Source: Scytonema sp. RU_4_4
GTDB lineage: Bacteria > Cyanobacteriota > Cyanobacteriia > Cyanobacteriales > Nostocaceae
NCBI GenBank assembly: GCA_012031965.1
Contig: JAAUSC010000022.1
Location: 1 to 50,190, forward strand
DNA: 50,190 nt
Reading direction: 5' to 3'
Each line of letters opens with the position of its first letter. The first letter of the stretch is position 1. This document shows positions 34,966 to 43,689 of this stretch, one piece after another. The position numbers and the translations under genes were made by a program. The notes below the pieces were generated by a model, which did no database searches, was not told where the DNA came from, and worked only from the letters and a program-made list of their open reading frames with translations.

Positions 34966-35082
34966 CTATGACGCGCGCTTGATTTTAAAGCGTTTGACTG
35001 CCTCAAGAAAAACTTGTCGCTGGGTTGTGGTGGGTAGTGACACTTGGGTTGTACATTGCCCTATATCCGGTGTTGTCTGCAT
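34966..35082 (-). CDS. Possible 38-residue peptide
   Basis: ATG at 35082 preceded by CCAGGAGAATCCG, a very good ribosome binding site. The product MQTTPDIGQCTTQVSLPTTT... ends in a basic helix (EAVKRFKIKRAS). No family recognised. It lies 82 bp before the DUF4278 gene on the same strand and may be part of the same transcript. Confidence 0.4.
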   Translation of the reverse strand: MQTTPDIGQCTTQVSLPTTTQRQVFLEAVKRFKIKRAS

Positions 35083-35160
35083 CGGATTCTCCTGGCTCTA
35101 CATATATAAAGTGTATTGAGTTCCAATGCTTAACTTCTTTCAGATTCTTGCAATGATTTG

Positions 35161-35352
35161 TCAGATTCTTATGTTGTCACGTTGGCAAATTTGTTTCGAC
35201 ATCATTCGGAAGCGCTCAAGTTGACGCACAATTGCTAAGCCAAATCCCTTGTATGCTCCTGCGATCAAAGCCACTTTGCGCAACGTAATTATAGGCTTTG
35301 TAGTTGGCTTTGTGATGATCGGTTTTGATCCATTGCGGTTGCATGACTTCAT
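35161..35352 (-). pseudogene. N-terminal relic of an SDR oxidoreductase
   Basis: Codes for LRKVALIAGAYKGFGLAIVR, a recognisable SDR nucleotide-binding start (GAxKGFG for the usual GASxGIG), then breaks off after about 15 more residues. AAAGGAG stands before the ATG. The rest of the enzyme is missing here. Confidence 0.55.
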
Positions 35353-35358
35353 CTCCTT

Positions 35359-35643
35359 TTACGGCTCGTTAGTAATGATTTGCCTGTATTCTGACTCGAT
35401 CGTGGGAATATCAATTGTTCCATTGCGATCAATGCTGTCAGCTTGAACTGAATAGGTTTGTTTAAGCAACTCAGCTACCTCTTGTGCGACAGCAATAAGT
35501 GCATGATTAACTGGAGAATCGCCAAAAACATCAACTCCAGTTGTAACCCTAGAATGCTCAAAATCATCGTTGTCCTGTAATGGTATGCGTGTCATAAAAC
35601 TATCCGAGCGTGAAACACGTAGTGCTGTGTCAGCACATTTCAT
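35359..35643 (-). CDS. Hypothetical protein, possibly a fragment
   Basis: 94 codons, MKCADTALRVSRSDSF ... VNHALIAVAQEVAELLKQ. No family recognised. It ends 6 bp before the SDR relic and sits in a stretch of truncated genes, so it may itself be a fragment. The middle helix (LIAVAQEVAELLKQTY) looks protein-like. Confidence 0.35.
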   Translation of the reverse strand: MKCADTALRVSRSDSFMTRIPLQDNDDFEHSRVTTGVDVFGDSPVNHALIAVAQEVAELLKQTYSVQADSIDRNGTIDIPTIESEYRQIITNEP

Positions 35644-35709
35644 TGAATAGTTACCCCTGGGGAGATGAATGAAATTGCGATTATCGTTAAGCTCACCGTT
35701 TCTTTGTAG

Positions 35710-36357
35710 TTAGCTCAAATCGATCCAAATGGATTTAGTCTGTGTATAGTTCTCCATCACTTCTTTGCCATTCTCGCGCCCGAAGCCAGATGCTTTGTAG
35801 CCTCCAAATGGAACAGAAACATCATAAATGTTGTAACAATTGATCCAGCAAGTTCCTGTCTGCATCGCGTTAGCTACTCGCATGGCTTTTTTAATGTCGC
35901 GAGTATGGACTCCAGAAGCTAATCCATAGTTTGTGCCGTTAGCAATTCGGATTGCTTCTGCTTCGGTGTCAAATGGAATCACAGTCAGCACTGGACCAAA
36001 GATTTCCTCTTGAGCAATCCGCATTTCATTGGTTGCATTGGTGAAGATGGTCGGCTGGAAGTAGTAGCCTTTGCCATCTGTGCCATCGGGATAGAATCGA
36101 TCGCCACCATAGCGTAAAGTTGCGCCATCCTGCCTGCCATACTCCACGTACTGCATCACTTTCTTAAGTTGTTCGGTATCTGCTAACGGGCCAAATAGCA
36201 CGTCTTTTTCGAGCGGATTGCCCATCTTCATTTGGCTCACATAGTTGACGAGTCCATCGACGACCGCATCATGAATCGATCGCTCTACTAACAATCGCGA
36301 TCCTGCCGAGCAAATCTCACCTTTGTTGTAGAAGATGCCAAAGAAAAGGAATCGCTC
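35710..36357 (-). pseudogene. C-terminal half of an aldehyde dehydrogenase
   Basis: The in-frame sequence begins about FFGIFYNKGEICSAGSRLLV, which contains the ALDH catalytic cysteine (GEICSAGSR), and runs to the normal family end (VPFGGYKASGFGRENGKEVM, NYTQTKSIWIDLS). Other ALDH blocks are EEIFGPVLTVIPFDTEAEA, NGTNYGLASGVHT and GTCWINCYNIYD. The N-terminal ~280 residues with the NAD fold are absent: the coding sequence is joined at ~36357 to a condensation-domain gene in another frame. Confidence 0.8.
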
Positions 36358-36920
36358 CTGAATTTAGGGATTGGCTTTGACGAAGAAATCGTTTTGGGAG
36401 CTTCCCCAACAATTAAGTCCTCTAGTGATGGAGGCACAGATAAAGACTGTCCGAAGGCAGCGGGTGTGGTAATTGCCTGCAAAATATCTCGAATTAAGTA
36501 AGTACCGGAAATTCCATCTGCGATCGCGTGGTGGCATACTACAATTAATTCAGATAATTCTACGTCTGAGTGAACCAGGACGACACGCACCAACGGAGCT
36601 TTTGACCAATCAAAGGATGTTACGATTTCTTGCTCGACTTCTCGCTGCCAGCATTGTTCGGATTGCCGTTGCACAACCCGCAGTGGAATGGAAGTTGAGT
36701 CTTCGACAAACCAAGGACGCTCTGCTTCATCAAGAAGAATGCAAACTCGAAGCAACGGATGTCTTTGCTGTACGAGGTTAAGTGCTTGCTGAAGTCGATC
36801 AACAGTGAACCGTCCTTTGATTCGTGCGGTGAGCGCGAAATGTATGGGATGAACTCGCTCGTGAAGCCAGAAGATATGCTCCAATGCTCCTAGAGGACGA
36901 CAAATATCAACAGATTGCAT
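36358..36920 (-). pseudogene. N-terminal half of a condensation-type acyltransferase
   Basis: From ATG at 36920: RPLGALEHIFWLHERVHPI, LQQALNLVQQRHPLLRV, and the catalytic motif HHAIADG (HHxxxDG) in ELIVVCHHAIADGISGTYL. This is the N-lobe of an NRPS condensation/PapA-type domain, which carries out acyl transfer. The gene is cut at about residue 188 and then runs 20 codons out of frame into ALDH sequence. The catalytic histidine remains, but the C-lobe is missing. Confidence 0.75.
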
Positions 36921-37044
36921 ACATTCAATCTCCGATCGTAGTTCGGAATTTTTCAGGGACGAACGCTAACGCGCGATCACTAGAACACCGATTCATTTAG
37001 GACTTACGCATTGATAGAAATAATCAATTGTGCAGTGGTAATTC

Positions 37045-37290
37045 TCAGGCATGAAAGTGAGATTTTTCTACTTTAGCGAGCAATAAACTATCTGTTGCTA
37101 ATGGCTTTTTCACCGATCGCCCTGCGTTGTGTACCACGATATCGACCTTTCCAAACACTCGCGTTGTTTCATCAAATAGCTTTCTGATGTTGGCAAGTTG
37201 AGAGAGATCTCCAGAAACCAGATGCGCTCGTGTTCCCTGTTGCTGCACTAAACGAGCCGTTTCTTCAGCTTGGTCGCGTGTCACTTCTCG
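37045..37290 (-). pseudogene. Internal fragment of an SDR oxidoreductase
   Basis: Contains EETARLVQQQGTRAHLVSGD, LFDETTRVFGKVDIVVHNAG and SVKKPLA: the segment from beta-3 to the NNAG-like motif of an SDR. Both ends are missing. It does not overlap in content with the N-terminal SDR relic at 35161-35352, so the two could come from one gene. Confidence 0.65.
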
Positions 37291-38338
37291 GTGATACTGA
37301 TTTACCTGTTTTGTATTTAATGACTGTACTGAAATAGCTAGGATGTAAATATTGTGCCTGGGCATAGTCCTGCACTTGGAAAAGGCGATCGCACTTACCA
37401 GCTAGCAGATCGCGAAAATGGGCTTCGAGGTTGCGCTTGAACGTGAGTGCGATCGCAGAATTGGTTGAAGCTTCAGTGAGTGGATCATAAGCTTTCCAAA
37501 ACCGCTCCTTAATCTTGAACAGCAGCACCACGATTAAGCTGCCCAGCACTTTGAACTTATAGACAGAATCCGAATGATACTCTTGCAAAAGCTGACCGCC
37601 TAACTGATCAAAGATTTGAAAGATCTCGCGATCGGGATAACTGGGTGGCGCAACTTCAGCAATCAAAAATGGAAACTCATCCAGAATATTCTCATGAACA
37701 TACTGCTTGAGAAACGATTCAGTGAAGGTGACGATATATCCATGCCATCGTTCATGAATCTCGTATCCCTTCACATGACCTGGATTTGTAAAATAAACGG
37801 TGCTGTCCTGAACGAGATAGGATTGCTCGTCGATGATATAGCGACCCCGCCCTTGGCAAATGATTAAAACTGAGTAAAAGTTCGTCCGAAAGAGTGGAGG
37901 CTTGATCGGAACCTGACTGTGAATGTCCTCAGTCCGATGAATCGTAATTCGTAGAATCCAAGATCGATGTGATGTTTCAGCAACCTGTGTGATTAACTCT
38001 GGCTTCAAGTAAATGTGCAGGATTGACTCCGAGGTATCACGTTCCCAACAGTGCCAGTAGCTCGGTTGTCCCGCTGGAACAAAGATGCTGTCACCCGTTT
38101 GTACAATAGAGTCATGCAGGCGATCGTCCCGCTTCTGGATCAAGTGAATGGGCTGCCCTGACAGCATCAACTGAATCCAGTGAGTTGATAGGGCAGGAAT
38201 TTCAGTTTCAGTGAGATTTGGCGCGTTTTGGTAATGGTGAACCAAAATTCCATTCCAGTCCTGCTGCTGACTGGAGAACGCCAGAGATTGATTGATCCGT
38301 TGGTTAGGTGCGATCGCGCTGATCAGAGTGCTTGTCAT
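37290..38338 (-). pseudogene. Chimera of two AraC-type regulators lacking the DNA-binding end
   Basis: From ATG at 38338 (MTSTLISAIAPNQ) residues ~1-120 match one AraC subtype's cupin-like domain (IQLMLSGQPIHLIQKRD, DSIFVPAGQPSYWHCWERD, SILHIYLKPELITQVAET). Directly after this, a second AraC-type N-terminal domain starts (ITIHRTEDIHSQVPIKPPLF, RTNFYSVLIICQGRGRYIID, VYFTNPGHVKGYEIHERWHG). The helix-turn-helix region begins (LHPSYFSTVIKYKTGKSVS) but is replaced by an out-of-frame SDR piece before the second helix-turn-helix. Unlikely to bind DNA. Confidence 0.7.
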
Positions 38339-38354
38339 GAGGTTTGTCTTCACC

Positions 38355-38500
38355 TACTAGTTTGCAGCTTGAAGAATAAATGCTTTTCGATTGTTTCAGC
38401 GTGTGGCATGAGTTCATCGTAAGCTGCATCCGCTTCTGCCTGAATACACAGACCTTGCAGATGATTGCCTAATCCTCTCAAGCGAAGCGCAAGTCAGGGA
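38355..38500 (-). pseudogene. Possible C-terminal relic upstream of the AraC chimera
   Basis: On the minus strand an open frame reads GNHLQGLCIQAEADAAYDEL, MPHAETIEKHLFFKLQTSR, and stops at 38357-38359, immediately before the GTG/ATG of the AraC chimera. Its composition looks like coding sequence but the family is not recognised. Confidence 0.3.
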
Positions 38501-38554
38501 AACATTCCCTATAATTAACTTGTGAAGCAGTGTAACATCAGTCAGGAATTCCAT

Positions 38555-39523
38555 ATGATGATCGAGACACTGAGCCATACAACCGCGATCGGTGCTTCTC
38601 CCAATGGAGAGATTTTGTCAACACAGCGGCGCTTGGCGATTGATAAATGTACAGAATTGGCGGCATTAGTCGATCGGCACACAAGCAGTGAGAGAAGCGG
38701 CTATTATGCAACCGCGATCGATCCCTTAGTCTTTGTGCGATGCGATACTTCCAAAACCATACAGGATGTCAGCGAACCACTGTTCGCCATTGTGGTGCAG
38801 GGGCAAAAAAAGTTGTCGCTTAATGAAGCACTCTTTCAGTATGGGATCGCTCAATATCTGGTGATGTCGGTGGATTTGCCGCTGAGCGTTTGTATGATAG
38901 AGGCGACACCCGATCAACCCTATCTAGGCTTGAAGCTAAAGCTAGACCCCGCCCAACTCTCTGAGATCATTGCTCAAACAAACTCAGGCATCGATAAGAA
39001 AGAGAACTCTGTGAGAGGATGGTGCGTCAGCAATGCCACTCCAACGTTGATTGATTGCGTCATCCGGTTGACAAAGCTTCTGGAGACACCGCAGGATATC
39101 CCGTTTCTCGCTCCGATGATTATCCGTGAGATCTACTACCGTCTGCTCACAGATGCACAAGGCGAAGCGGTGCGCCATATTGCCACCCCTGGCAGCAATA
39201 TGCAGCGAATTGCGGCAGTGATCAAACAAATCAAGGCAGAGTTTACCAAGCCGTTGCGGGTTGAGGATCTGGCTCTTGCAGCGAATATGTCTGCGGCATC
39301 GTTCCATCGCCACTTCAAGGCAGTCACCTCGATGAGTCCGCTGCAATATCAGAAGCAATTAAGGCTATTGACAGCGCGTCAGATAATGCTGTCTGAAGCG
39401 ATCGATGCGACCCAGGCTGCTTATCAGGTTGGGTATGAAAGCACGTCACAGTTCAGCCGCGAATATTCCCGGATGTTTGGTGCGCCACCCATCCGGGATA
39501 TTGAGCGGTTACGCACAGCCTGA
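38555..39523 (+). CDS. AraC family transcriptional regulator
   Basis: 322 codons from ATG at 38555 (the ATG 3 bases later is equal; the frame is open from GTG 38522). N-terminal AraC_N domain (FVRCDTSKTIQDVSEPLFAI, YLVMSVDLPLSVCMIEATPD) and two C-terminal helix-turn-helices (LRVEDLALAANMSAASFHRH; ATQAAYQVGYESTSQFSREY SRMFGAPP). This is the YqhC-like subtype, which often controls aldehyde/alcohol-detoxifying oxidoreductases, and truncated ALDH and SDR genes lie nearby. Divergent from the AraC chimera. Confidence 0.9.
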   Translation: MMIETLSHTTAIGASPNGEILSTQRRLAIDKCTELAALVDRHTSSERSGYYATAIDPLVFVRCDTSKTIQDVSEPLFAIVVQGQKKLSLNEALFQYGIAQYLVMSVDLPLSVCMIEATPDQPYLGLKLKLDPAQLSEIIAQTNSGIDKKENSVRGWCVSNATPTLIDCVIRLTKLLETPQDIPFLAPMIIREIYYRLLTDAQGEAVRHIATPGSNMQRIAAVIKQIKAEFTKPLRVEDLALAANMSAASFHRHFKAVTSMSPLQYQKQLRLLTARQIMLSEAIDATQAAYQVGYESTSQFSREYSRMFGAPPIRDIERLRTA

Positions 39524-39591
39524 GCGTAGACTGCTGCCTCACCCACTCGTAACCTATGACGATAGAGCAGCAGGATCAAAGTGCTATTATA

Positions 39592-39611
39592 TATAGTACA
39601 TCAGTACTATA
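39592..39611. terminator. Hairpin between convergent genes
   Basis: Arms TATAGTAC (39592-39599) and GTACTATA (39604-39611), loop ATCA, between the AraC gene (+) and the methyltransferase gene (-). Weak AT-rich stem, so only a possible terminator. Confidence 0.4.
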
Positions 39612-39649
39612 AAGACTCAAGTTTCATAGAGATTGAATCAACAAAGAAC

Positions 39650-40843
39650 TCACGGGTTCGGTGTGAGCAGAATCAACTGGCGTTTTTGGAGCGATCGCAC
39701 TTCTTCTAAATCTATCCCCGTATTTTGCATTAATGTCTCAACCGTTTGCTGTCCTTGAGCATTGTCGCACGCCTCTAAAAAGGAATACTCTGCTTCATTG
39801 AGTTTGGCAACTTGATAGTTATAGTCCAAAAAGACTTGACTGGGCCACCCTTCCATGCATGGACTGCGTTCTGGAATGGACTTGAGGAGAGTGGCGTCAT
39901 CTAACCAGTCTATGCGGGTTAAAGGAGGACGACCGAGGAAAAATTCATAGTGGCTCAGATCTGGATCAAGAAGTTCAGTTAGACGATAGCGTTGGCGATC
40001 GCTCAAGTTTGCAGCTCGTTCCATCAAATCAGGTTGTTGACCAATCAACCGTTCTAATTCCCAGTACAGAGGATTTGAGAAGCCGATGAATTCTAACCCA
40101 GAAGCATCAATGAGTTCAAACAAGGTATCGATGTTGTAGTCAATTTCCTGGGGATGGACGTACATATCAGCAAAGTAGCCATCTCGCTGATTTTCCAGCC
40201 ACCAACGCTCTTTTTCCCGCTTCAGCAACCGATTGTTTTCTGGTAGATTGGCAAAGATTTGCCGACCAACTTTAACACCATCTTCGTAGTCTCCCCGGCG
40301 ATCGCCTTGCAGGAGTGCGATCGCTTTCTGCATGAGGGTAATTTCCCATCGTCCCAATTCGGCATAGACGAAGATGTGTATCAGTCCCCCTGGTGCGAGC
40401 TTCGATGCCAGAGCTTGTATGCCTTTGATAGGGTCGGGTAGATGGTGGAGAACGCCTACGCAATTTATATAGTCAAACTGACCAGGAATCTGATCCACAT
40501 CATAAATACTGACATTGTGAAATTCTACACCATTCGCTCCAGAACGCTGACAACGTTCGCGGGCGACTGCGATCGCCCCTGCACTCAAATCAATTCCAAC
40601 AACTTGAGCATGGGGATTCAGGTGTACTAAATACTCTGTCCCCGCGCCCGTTCCACATCCCGCATCCAGGATGCGAATATTTTCTTGCTCAGGTTTGCGC
40701 CCCGTGCAGAAGTTATAGGCTGTTACCCAATTCCAGCGCCAATTGTATCCTGGTGGGGCTTCGTCTAGAAGGGGATCTGGAGGGAAGGGATAGGTGTTGT
40801 AAAGTTTAGCAACTGCCGAACTGATCGTGTTAGAGGTGTCCAT
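39650..40843 (-). CDS. Class I SAM-dependent methyltransferase
   Basis: 397 codons. Residues ~55-180 form the SAM-binding domain: ILDAGCGTGAGTEYLVHL (motif I), VVGIDLSAGAIAVARERC (motif II, acidic residue), FDYINCVGVLHHLPDP (motif IV) and LAPGGLIHIFVYAELGRWEI. The N-terminus has the conserved YNTYPFPPDPLLDE and the C-terminal ~200 residues are a family-specific extension (YVHPQEIDYNIDTLFELIDA, DPDLSHYEFFLGRPPLTRID). It resembles uncharacterised cyanobacterial methyltransferases. Divergent from the Uma2 gene. Confidence 0.88.
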   Translation of the reverse strand: MDTSNTISSAVAKLYNTYPFPPDPLLDEAPPGYNWRWNWVTAYNFCTGRKPEQENIRILDAGCGTGAGTEYLVHLNPHAQVVGIDLSAGAIAVARERCQRSGANGVEFHNVSIYDVDQIPGQFDYINCVGVLHHLPDPIKGIQALASKLAPGGLIHIFVYAELGRWEITLMQKAIALLQGDRRGDYEDGVKVGRQIFANLPENNRLLKREKERWWLENQRDGYFADMYVHPQEIDYNIDTLFELIDASGLEFIGFSNPLYWELERLIGQQPDLMERAANLSDRQRYRLTELLDPDLSHYEFFLGRPPLTRIDWLDDATLLKSIPERSPCMEGWPSQVFLDYNYQVAKLNEAEYSFLEACDNAQGQQTVETLMQNTGIDLEEVRSLQKRQLILLTPNP

Positions 40844-40918
40844 AGTGTCATTTAAATGTAGAACTACAATTGATTTAGAGCTAATTTCCTACCCCTACCT
40901 TTAGGCGAGATAAAGACA

Positions 40919-41713
40919 ATGGTTACTGAAGCCAAAAGCGTAGCTTTACCTGACCACACTCAGCTACCAGAGTCTGATGGTACTTTTGTGAAGAATTTTC
41001 AGGAACATCCTCAAAGTATTTTACTCACAGATGCGATTCAACCGCGTCTACAAAAAATTCATCCTGATAGTCAATATTGTATTGGGCAGGATTGCGGTAT
41101 CTATTGGCGAATGACTGATCCACCAGAACGAGGTGCGGAGGCTCCTGATTGGTTTTATGTACCGAATGTACCACCAACTCTTAACGGCGAACTCCGGCGA
41201 TCATATGTTCTTTGGCAGGAATTAATAGCGCCGTTGATTGTGTTGGAGTTTGTTTCGGGCGATGGTAATGAGGAACGGGATAAAACACCCTATCAAGGGA
41301 AATTTTGGATTTACGAACAAGTTATTCATCCGGCTTATTACGGAATTTATGAAGTCAAAAAAGCATCAGTAGAAGTTTATCGACTGGTTGCTGGATACTA
41401 TGAACGCATGGAACCCAATGCTAACGGACGTTATGCGATCGCTCCCATAGGGGTAGAGCTTGGCATTTGGCAAGGCTATTATTTGAATGCGGAGTTACCT
41501 TGGTTGCGTTGGTGGGATAACGAGGGTAATTTGTTACTGACTGGAGATGAACGTGCAGAAATTGAACACCAGCGAGCAGAAACTGAACGCCAGCGAGCAG
41601 AGACTGAACGCCAACGTGCAGAAACTGAACGCCAGCGAGCAGAGCAAGCTGAACAGGAAAATGCCCGTTTGCGCGAACAATTGCGATCGCTGGGTGTGAA
41701 TCCAAATTTGTAG
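40919..41713 (+). CDS. Uma2 family endonuclease (DUF820) with heptad tail
   Basis: 264 codons. Residues ~25-200 are a PD-(D/E)XK-like fold of the Uma2/DUF820 type (RGAEAPDWFYVPNVPPTLNG, PLIVLEFVSGDGNEERDKTP, KFWIYEQVIHPAYYGIYEVK). The C-terminal ~60 residues are a coiled coil of near-exact heptads (AETERQR, four copies; 21-bp DNA units at about 41573-41642), then LREQLRSLGVNP. The family is greatly expanded in filamentous cyanobacteria and its biological role is not settled. Confidence 0.9.
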   Translation: MVTEAKSVALPDHTQLPESDGTFVKNFQEHPQSILLTDAIQPRLQKIHPDSQYCIGQDCGIYWRMTDPPERGAEAPDWFYVPNVPPTLNGELRRSYVLWQELIAPLIVLEFVSGDGNEERDKTPYQGKFWIYEQVIHPAYYGIYEVKKASVEVYRLVAGYYERMEPNANGRYAIAPIGVELGIWQGYYLNAELPWLRWWDNEGNLLLTGDERAEIEHQRAETERQRAETERQRAETERQRAEQAEQENARLREQLRSLGVNPNL

Positions 41714-41727
41714 CTGAAGTTTTGCAA

Positions 41728-42324
41728 CTACTCATCCTTCGATTCCTTCGTGAAGGATTTGAGTTGAGTGATGAGGTGGTCAAAATAGGGAGCGAGCGCA
41801 GCTTGCTGATCAGAGTCTATGCGTTTCAAACTAGCAATTTTTATATTTTCCAAACCGATTACCATTGCGTCGAGAGGCACTCGTAATTCTTGATACAGTA
41901 GATTCATAGAGTTAAGTCCGCTAGGGCTTGTATATTCTGTGCTGTGACCAGCAATTCCGTAAGTTATGCAACGTAAAAAGTGCCAAAAATCACGCCAACA
42001 GGCTTCGGCGCGTTCTGCTGGGTAGAGACCGCCACCGGGCTGAGTAATATTAGGAAAGGTTCTCAGCACTTGTTCCCTAGCTTCGTTGACAATTTCGCCA
42101 GAGCGATCGCGCAACAGCCGTGCGACTGGAATCAATTCTGAGGTTTCGGGAGAAATGGTCTGGATCTGCTGTAAATCTTCATCGGTGAGATATCGTCCCT
42201 CATCATCAGCCGCTTGGAACAGGGGAATGATGGCTGCTGGGTGCGTCGCCTCCCAACTGGAAAAACTGACAATTCTTGCTTTTTGAATGAGTTCTTTGAC
42301 TGCTTCAGTGAGTTCAGACTTCAT
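41728..42324 (-). CDS. Phycobiliprotein-like globin (phycobilisome protein family)
   Basis: 198 codons. The helical globin fold of phycobiliproteins is seen in the region AEACWRDFWHFLRCITYGIA, SGLNSMNLLYQELRVPLDAM, VIGLENIKIASL. The Cys-Trp-Arg-Asp in AEACWRD sits at the Cys-84 bilin site (CxRD) of phycobiliproteins, so it may carry a bilin. The N-terminus is longer than in ordinary alpha or beta subunits (198 against ~161-172 residues). It is not CpeA, CpeB, CpcA/B or ApcA/B. It lies in a minus-strand cluster with the DUF3598 relic and CpeF-type lyase, 25 bp after the relic. Confidence 0.75.
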   Translation of the reverse strand: MKSELTEAVKELIQKARIVSFSSWEATHPAAIIPLFQAADDEGRYLTDEDLQQIQTISPETSELIPVARLLRDRSGEIVNEAREQVLRTFPNITQPGGGLYPAERAEACWRDFWHFLRCITYGIAGHSTEYTSPSGLNSMNLLYQELRVPLDAMVIGLENIKIASLKRIDSDQQAALAPYFDHLITQLKSFTKESKDE

Positions 42325-42349
42325 AGTATACGTCCGGTGATTTTAACGA

Positions 42350-42704
42350 CTAACTTATTCGGCGTTCAGTCACCAAGGTTACGCGACTCCACTTCCCCTG
42401 GTCATTATACGTACGGATCATACGTTGGCGTAACCCCGGCTGGATTAACCAACCAACTTCCAGAAAAAACGGGTGTCCTGGTTTTATTTGGGTTGGACAG
42501 GTTGAAGATGCGCCATCGGGTAATCGCAAAATTTGGTAAGACAGAGAGTCCCGATCAAAGTGCAAACGCCTTGCATGGCTGTCAGGTGCGATGACCATCG
42601 TACACTCGGTTGTCTTCTACGAGTTCCCCTTGGGGCGAGACGTGAGTGAATGAACCTTGCCACTCTCCCAAGTTTTGCAACACGCAATCCCATTGTGATT
42701 TCAT
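42350..42704 (-). pseudogene. DUF3598 family gene with a large internal deletion
   Basis: ATG at 42704, one base after the stop of the CpeF-type gene (TGA-G-ATG), starts the typical MKSQWDCVLQNLGEWQGSFT, which goes on as HVSPQGELVEDNRVYDGHRT and ends at a TGA (42582-42584). In a different frame the family's C-terminus follows: SYQILRLPDGASSTCPTQIK, PFFLEVGWLIQPGLRQRMIR, WSRVTLVTERRI. About 150 residues of the middle are missing. DUF3598 proteins have tandem CpcT-like barrels and are linked to phycobilisome genes. The gene is probably non-functional. Confidence 0.75.
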
Positions 42705-42705
42705 C

Positions 42706-43653
42706 TCACTCCCAGTCGTCTTGCTCTAAGTGTTTCTCAATTTGAGAAATCGCCAATTTGATTGCTTGCTGAACTGCTGTTTCTGCTTCTTGGGCTAAAG
42801 CTGCTTGTAGGGGTTCTAACACCGTGCGAGCCTCGTTTGGAGGAGTCAGGTTTACGCCAATCTTCATCAAAGCCAGTGCTGCTGCTTTGCGGCTTTCCCA
42901 ATCAGGATGATGCAGTAACTCAGTGAGGTTGGCAACGGCTGGTTGATATGCCAAGTTGCCCAAAGCTGACGCTGCTTCGCATCGTACAATTGTGTCTGCA
43001 TCGGTGAGAGCATTCATCAACATATTGAATGCTTCTGGTTCGGGGTCTTCTTGAATCGTTTTGGCGATCGCCCCAAGCACAGCAGCACGAACATCCGGCG
43101 ACTTAGAGTCGATTGCTTTATAGATATACTCCTTTGCTGCTCCTCCAATAAATGCCAATGCCCATGCGGCATGACCCTTGGTATTTTCAGACGAATCTGG
43201 GGATGCTAAGATTTCCAGCAAGGATGGTACAGCTGCTTCACCTGTTCTAGCCAATGCACCCACTGACGAACCTTGGACAACTGTGTCCTCATCATGTAAG
43301 AAGGAGTTAACCAGGGTTGGAACTGCTTTGGGATCTGCGATAATTGTCAGAGTTTTGGCGCTGGCGCGACGCACAACCACATTAGGATGATGTGCCAGGG
43401 CGTCTAGTAAGAATGGGGTTGCCAACTCACCAATTTGACCGAGTGTCTCAGCGACTCGCATTCTGACCAATCCCCGTGAATCTCCCAGACACTCAACCAG
43501 ACGTTTGAGGAGTTGTTGGTCATTGGGATTGAAGGTGTCCAAATCCATTTGCTCCTTAACCGCCTCTAGCAAAGCATCAGTTTGTTCCTGAGACGGTGGC
43601 ATTAAGTTACCCTCCGATTGAGTTTCCCCTGTGAGCAGATTACTCATGATCAA
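42706..43653 (-). CDS. cpeF: HEAT-repeat phycoerythrin lyase, CpeF (MpeV) type
   Basis: 315 codons (ATG 43653 or 43647). Consecutive HEAT/PBS-lyase repeats from residue ~45 on: LLKRLVECLGDSRGLVRMRV, ETLGQIGELATPFLLDALAH, VVVRRASAKTLTIIADPKAV, ADTIVRCEAASALGNLAYQP, DWESRKAAALALMKIG. Length (~300) and the N-terminal PSQEQTDALLEAVKEQMDLD fit CpeF/MpeV, the lyase that attaches doubly linked phycoerythrobilin to beta-phycoerythrin in F. diplosiphon; the other E/F-type lyases are CpeY (longer, ~430) and CpcE/F (with PcyA-type partners). Assignment to CpeF rests on length and N-terminal pattern. Confidence 0.78.
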   Translation of the reverse strand: MIMSNLLTGETQSEGNLMPPSQEQTDALLEAVKEQMDLDTFNPNDQQLLKRLVECLGDSRGLVRMRVAETLGQIGELATPFLLDALAHHPNVVVRRASAKTLTIIADPKAVPTLVNSFLHDEDTVVQGSSVGALARTGEAAVPSLLEILASPDSSENTKGHAAWALAFIGGAAKEYIYKAIDSKSPDVRAAVLGAIAKTIQEDPEPEAFNMLMNALTDADTIVRCEAASALGNLAYQPAVANLTELLHHPDWESRKAAALALMKIGVNLTPPNEARTVLEPLQAALAQEAETAVQQAIKLAISQIEKHLEQDDWE

Positions 43654-43689
43654 TTTACCATCACCAATGACTGTGTTAGATGAACTCGT

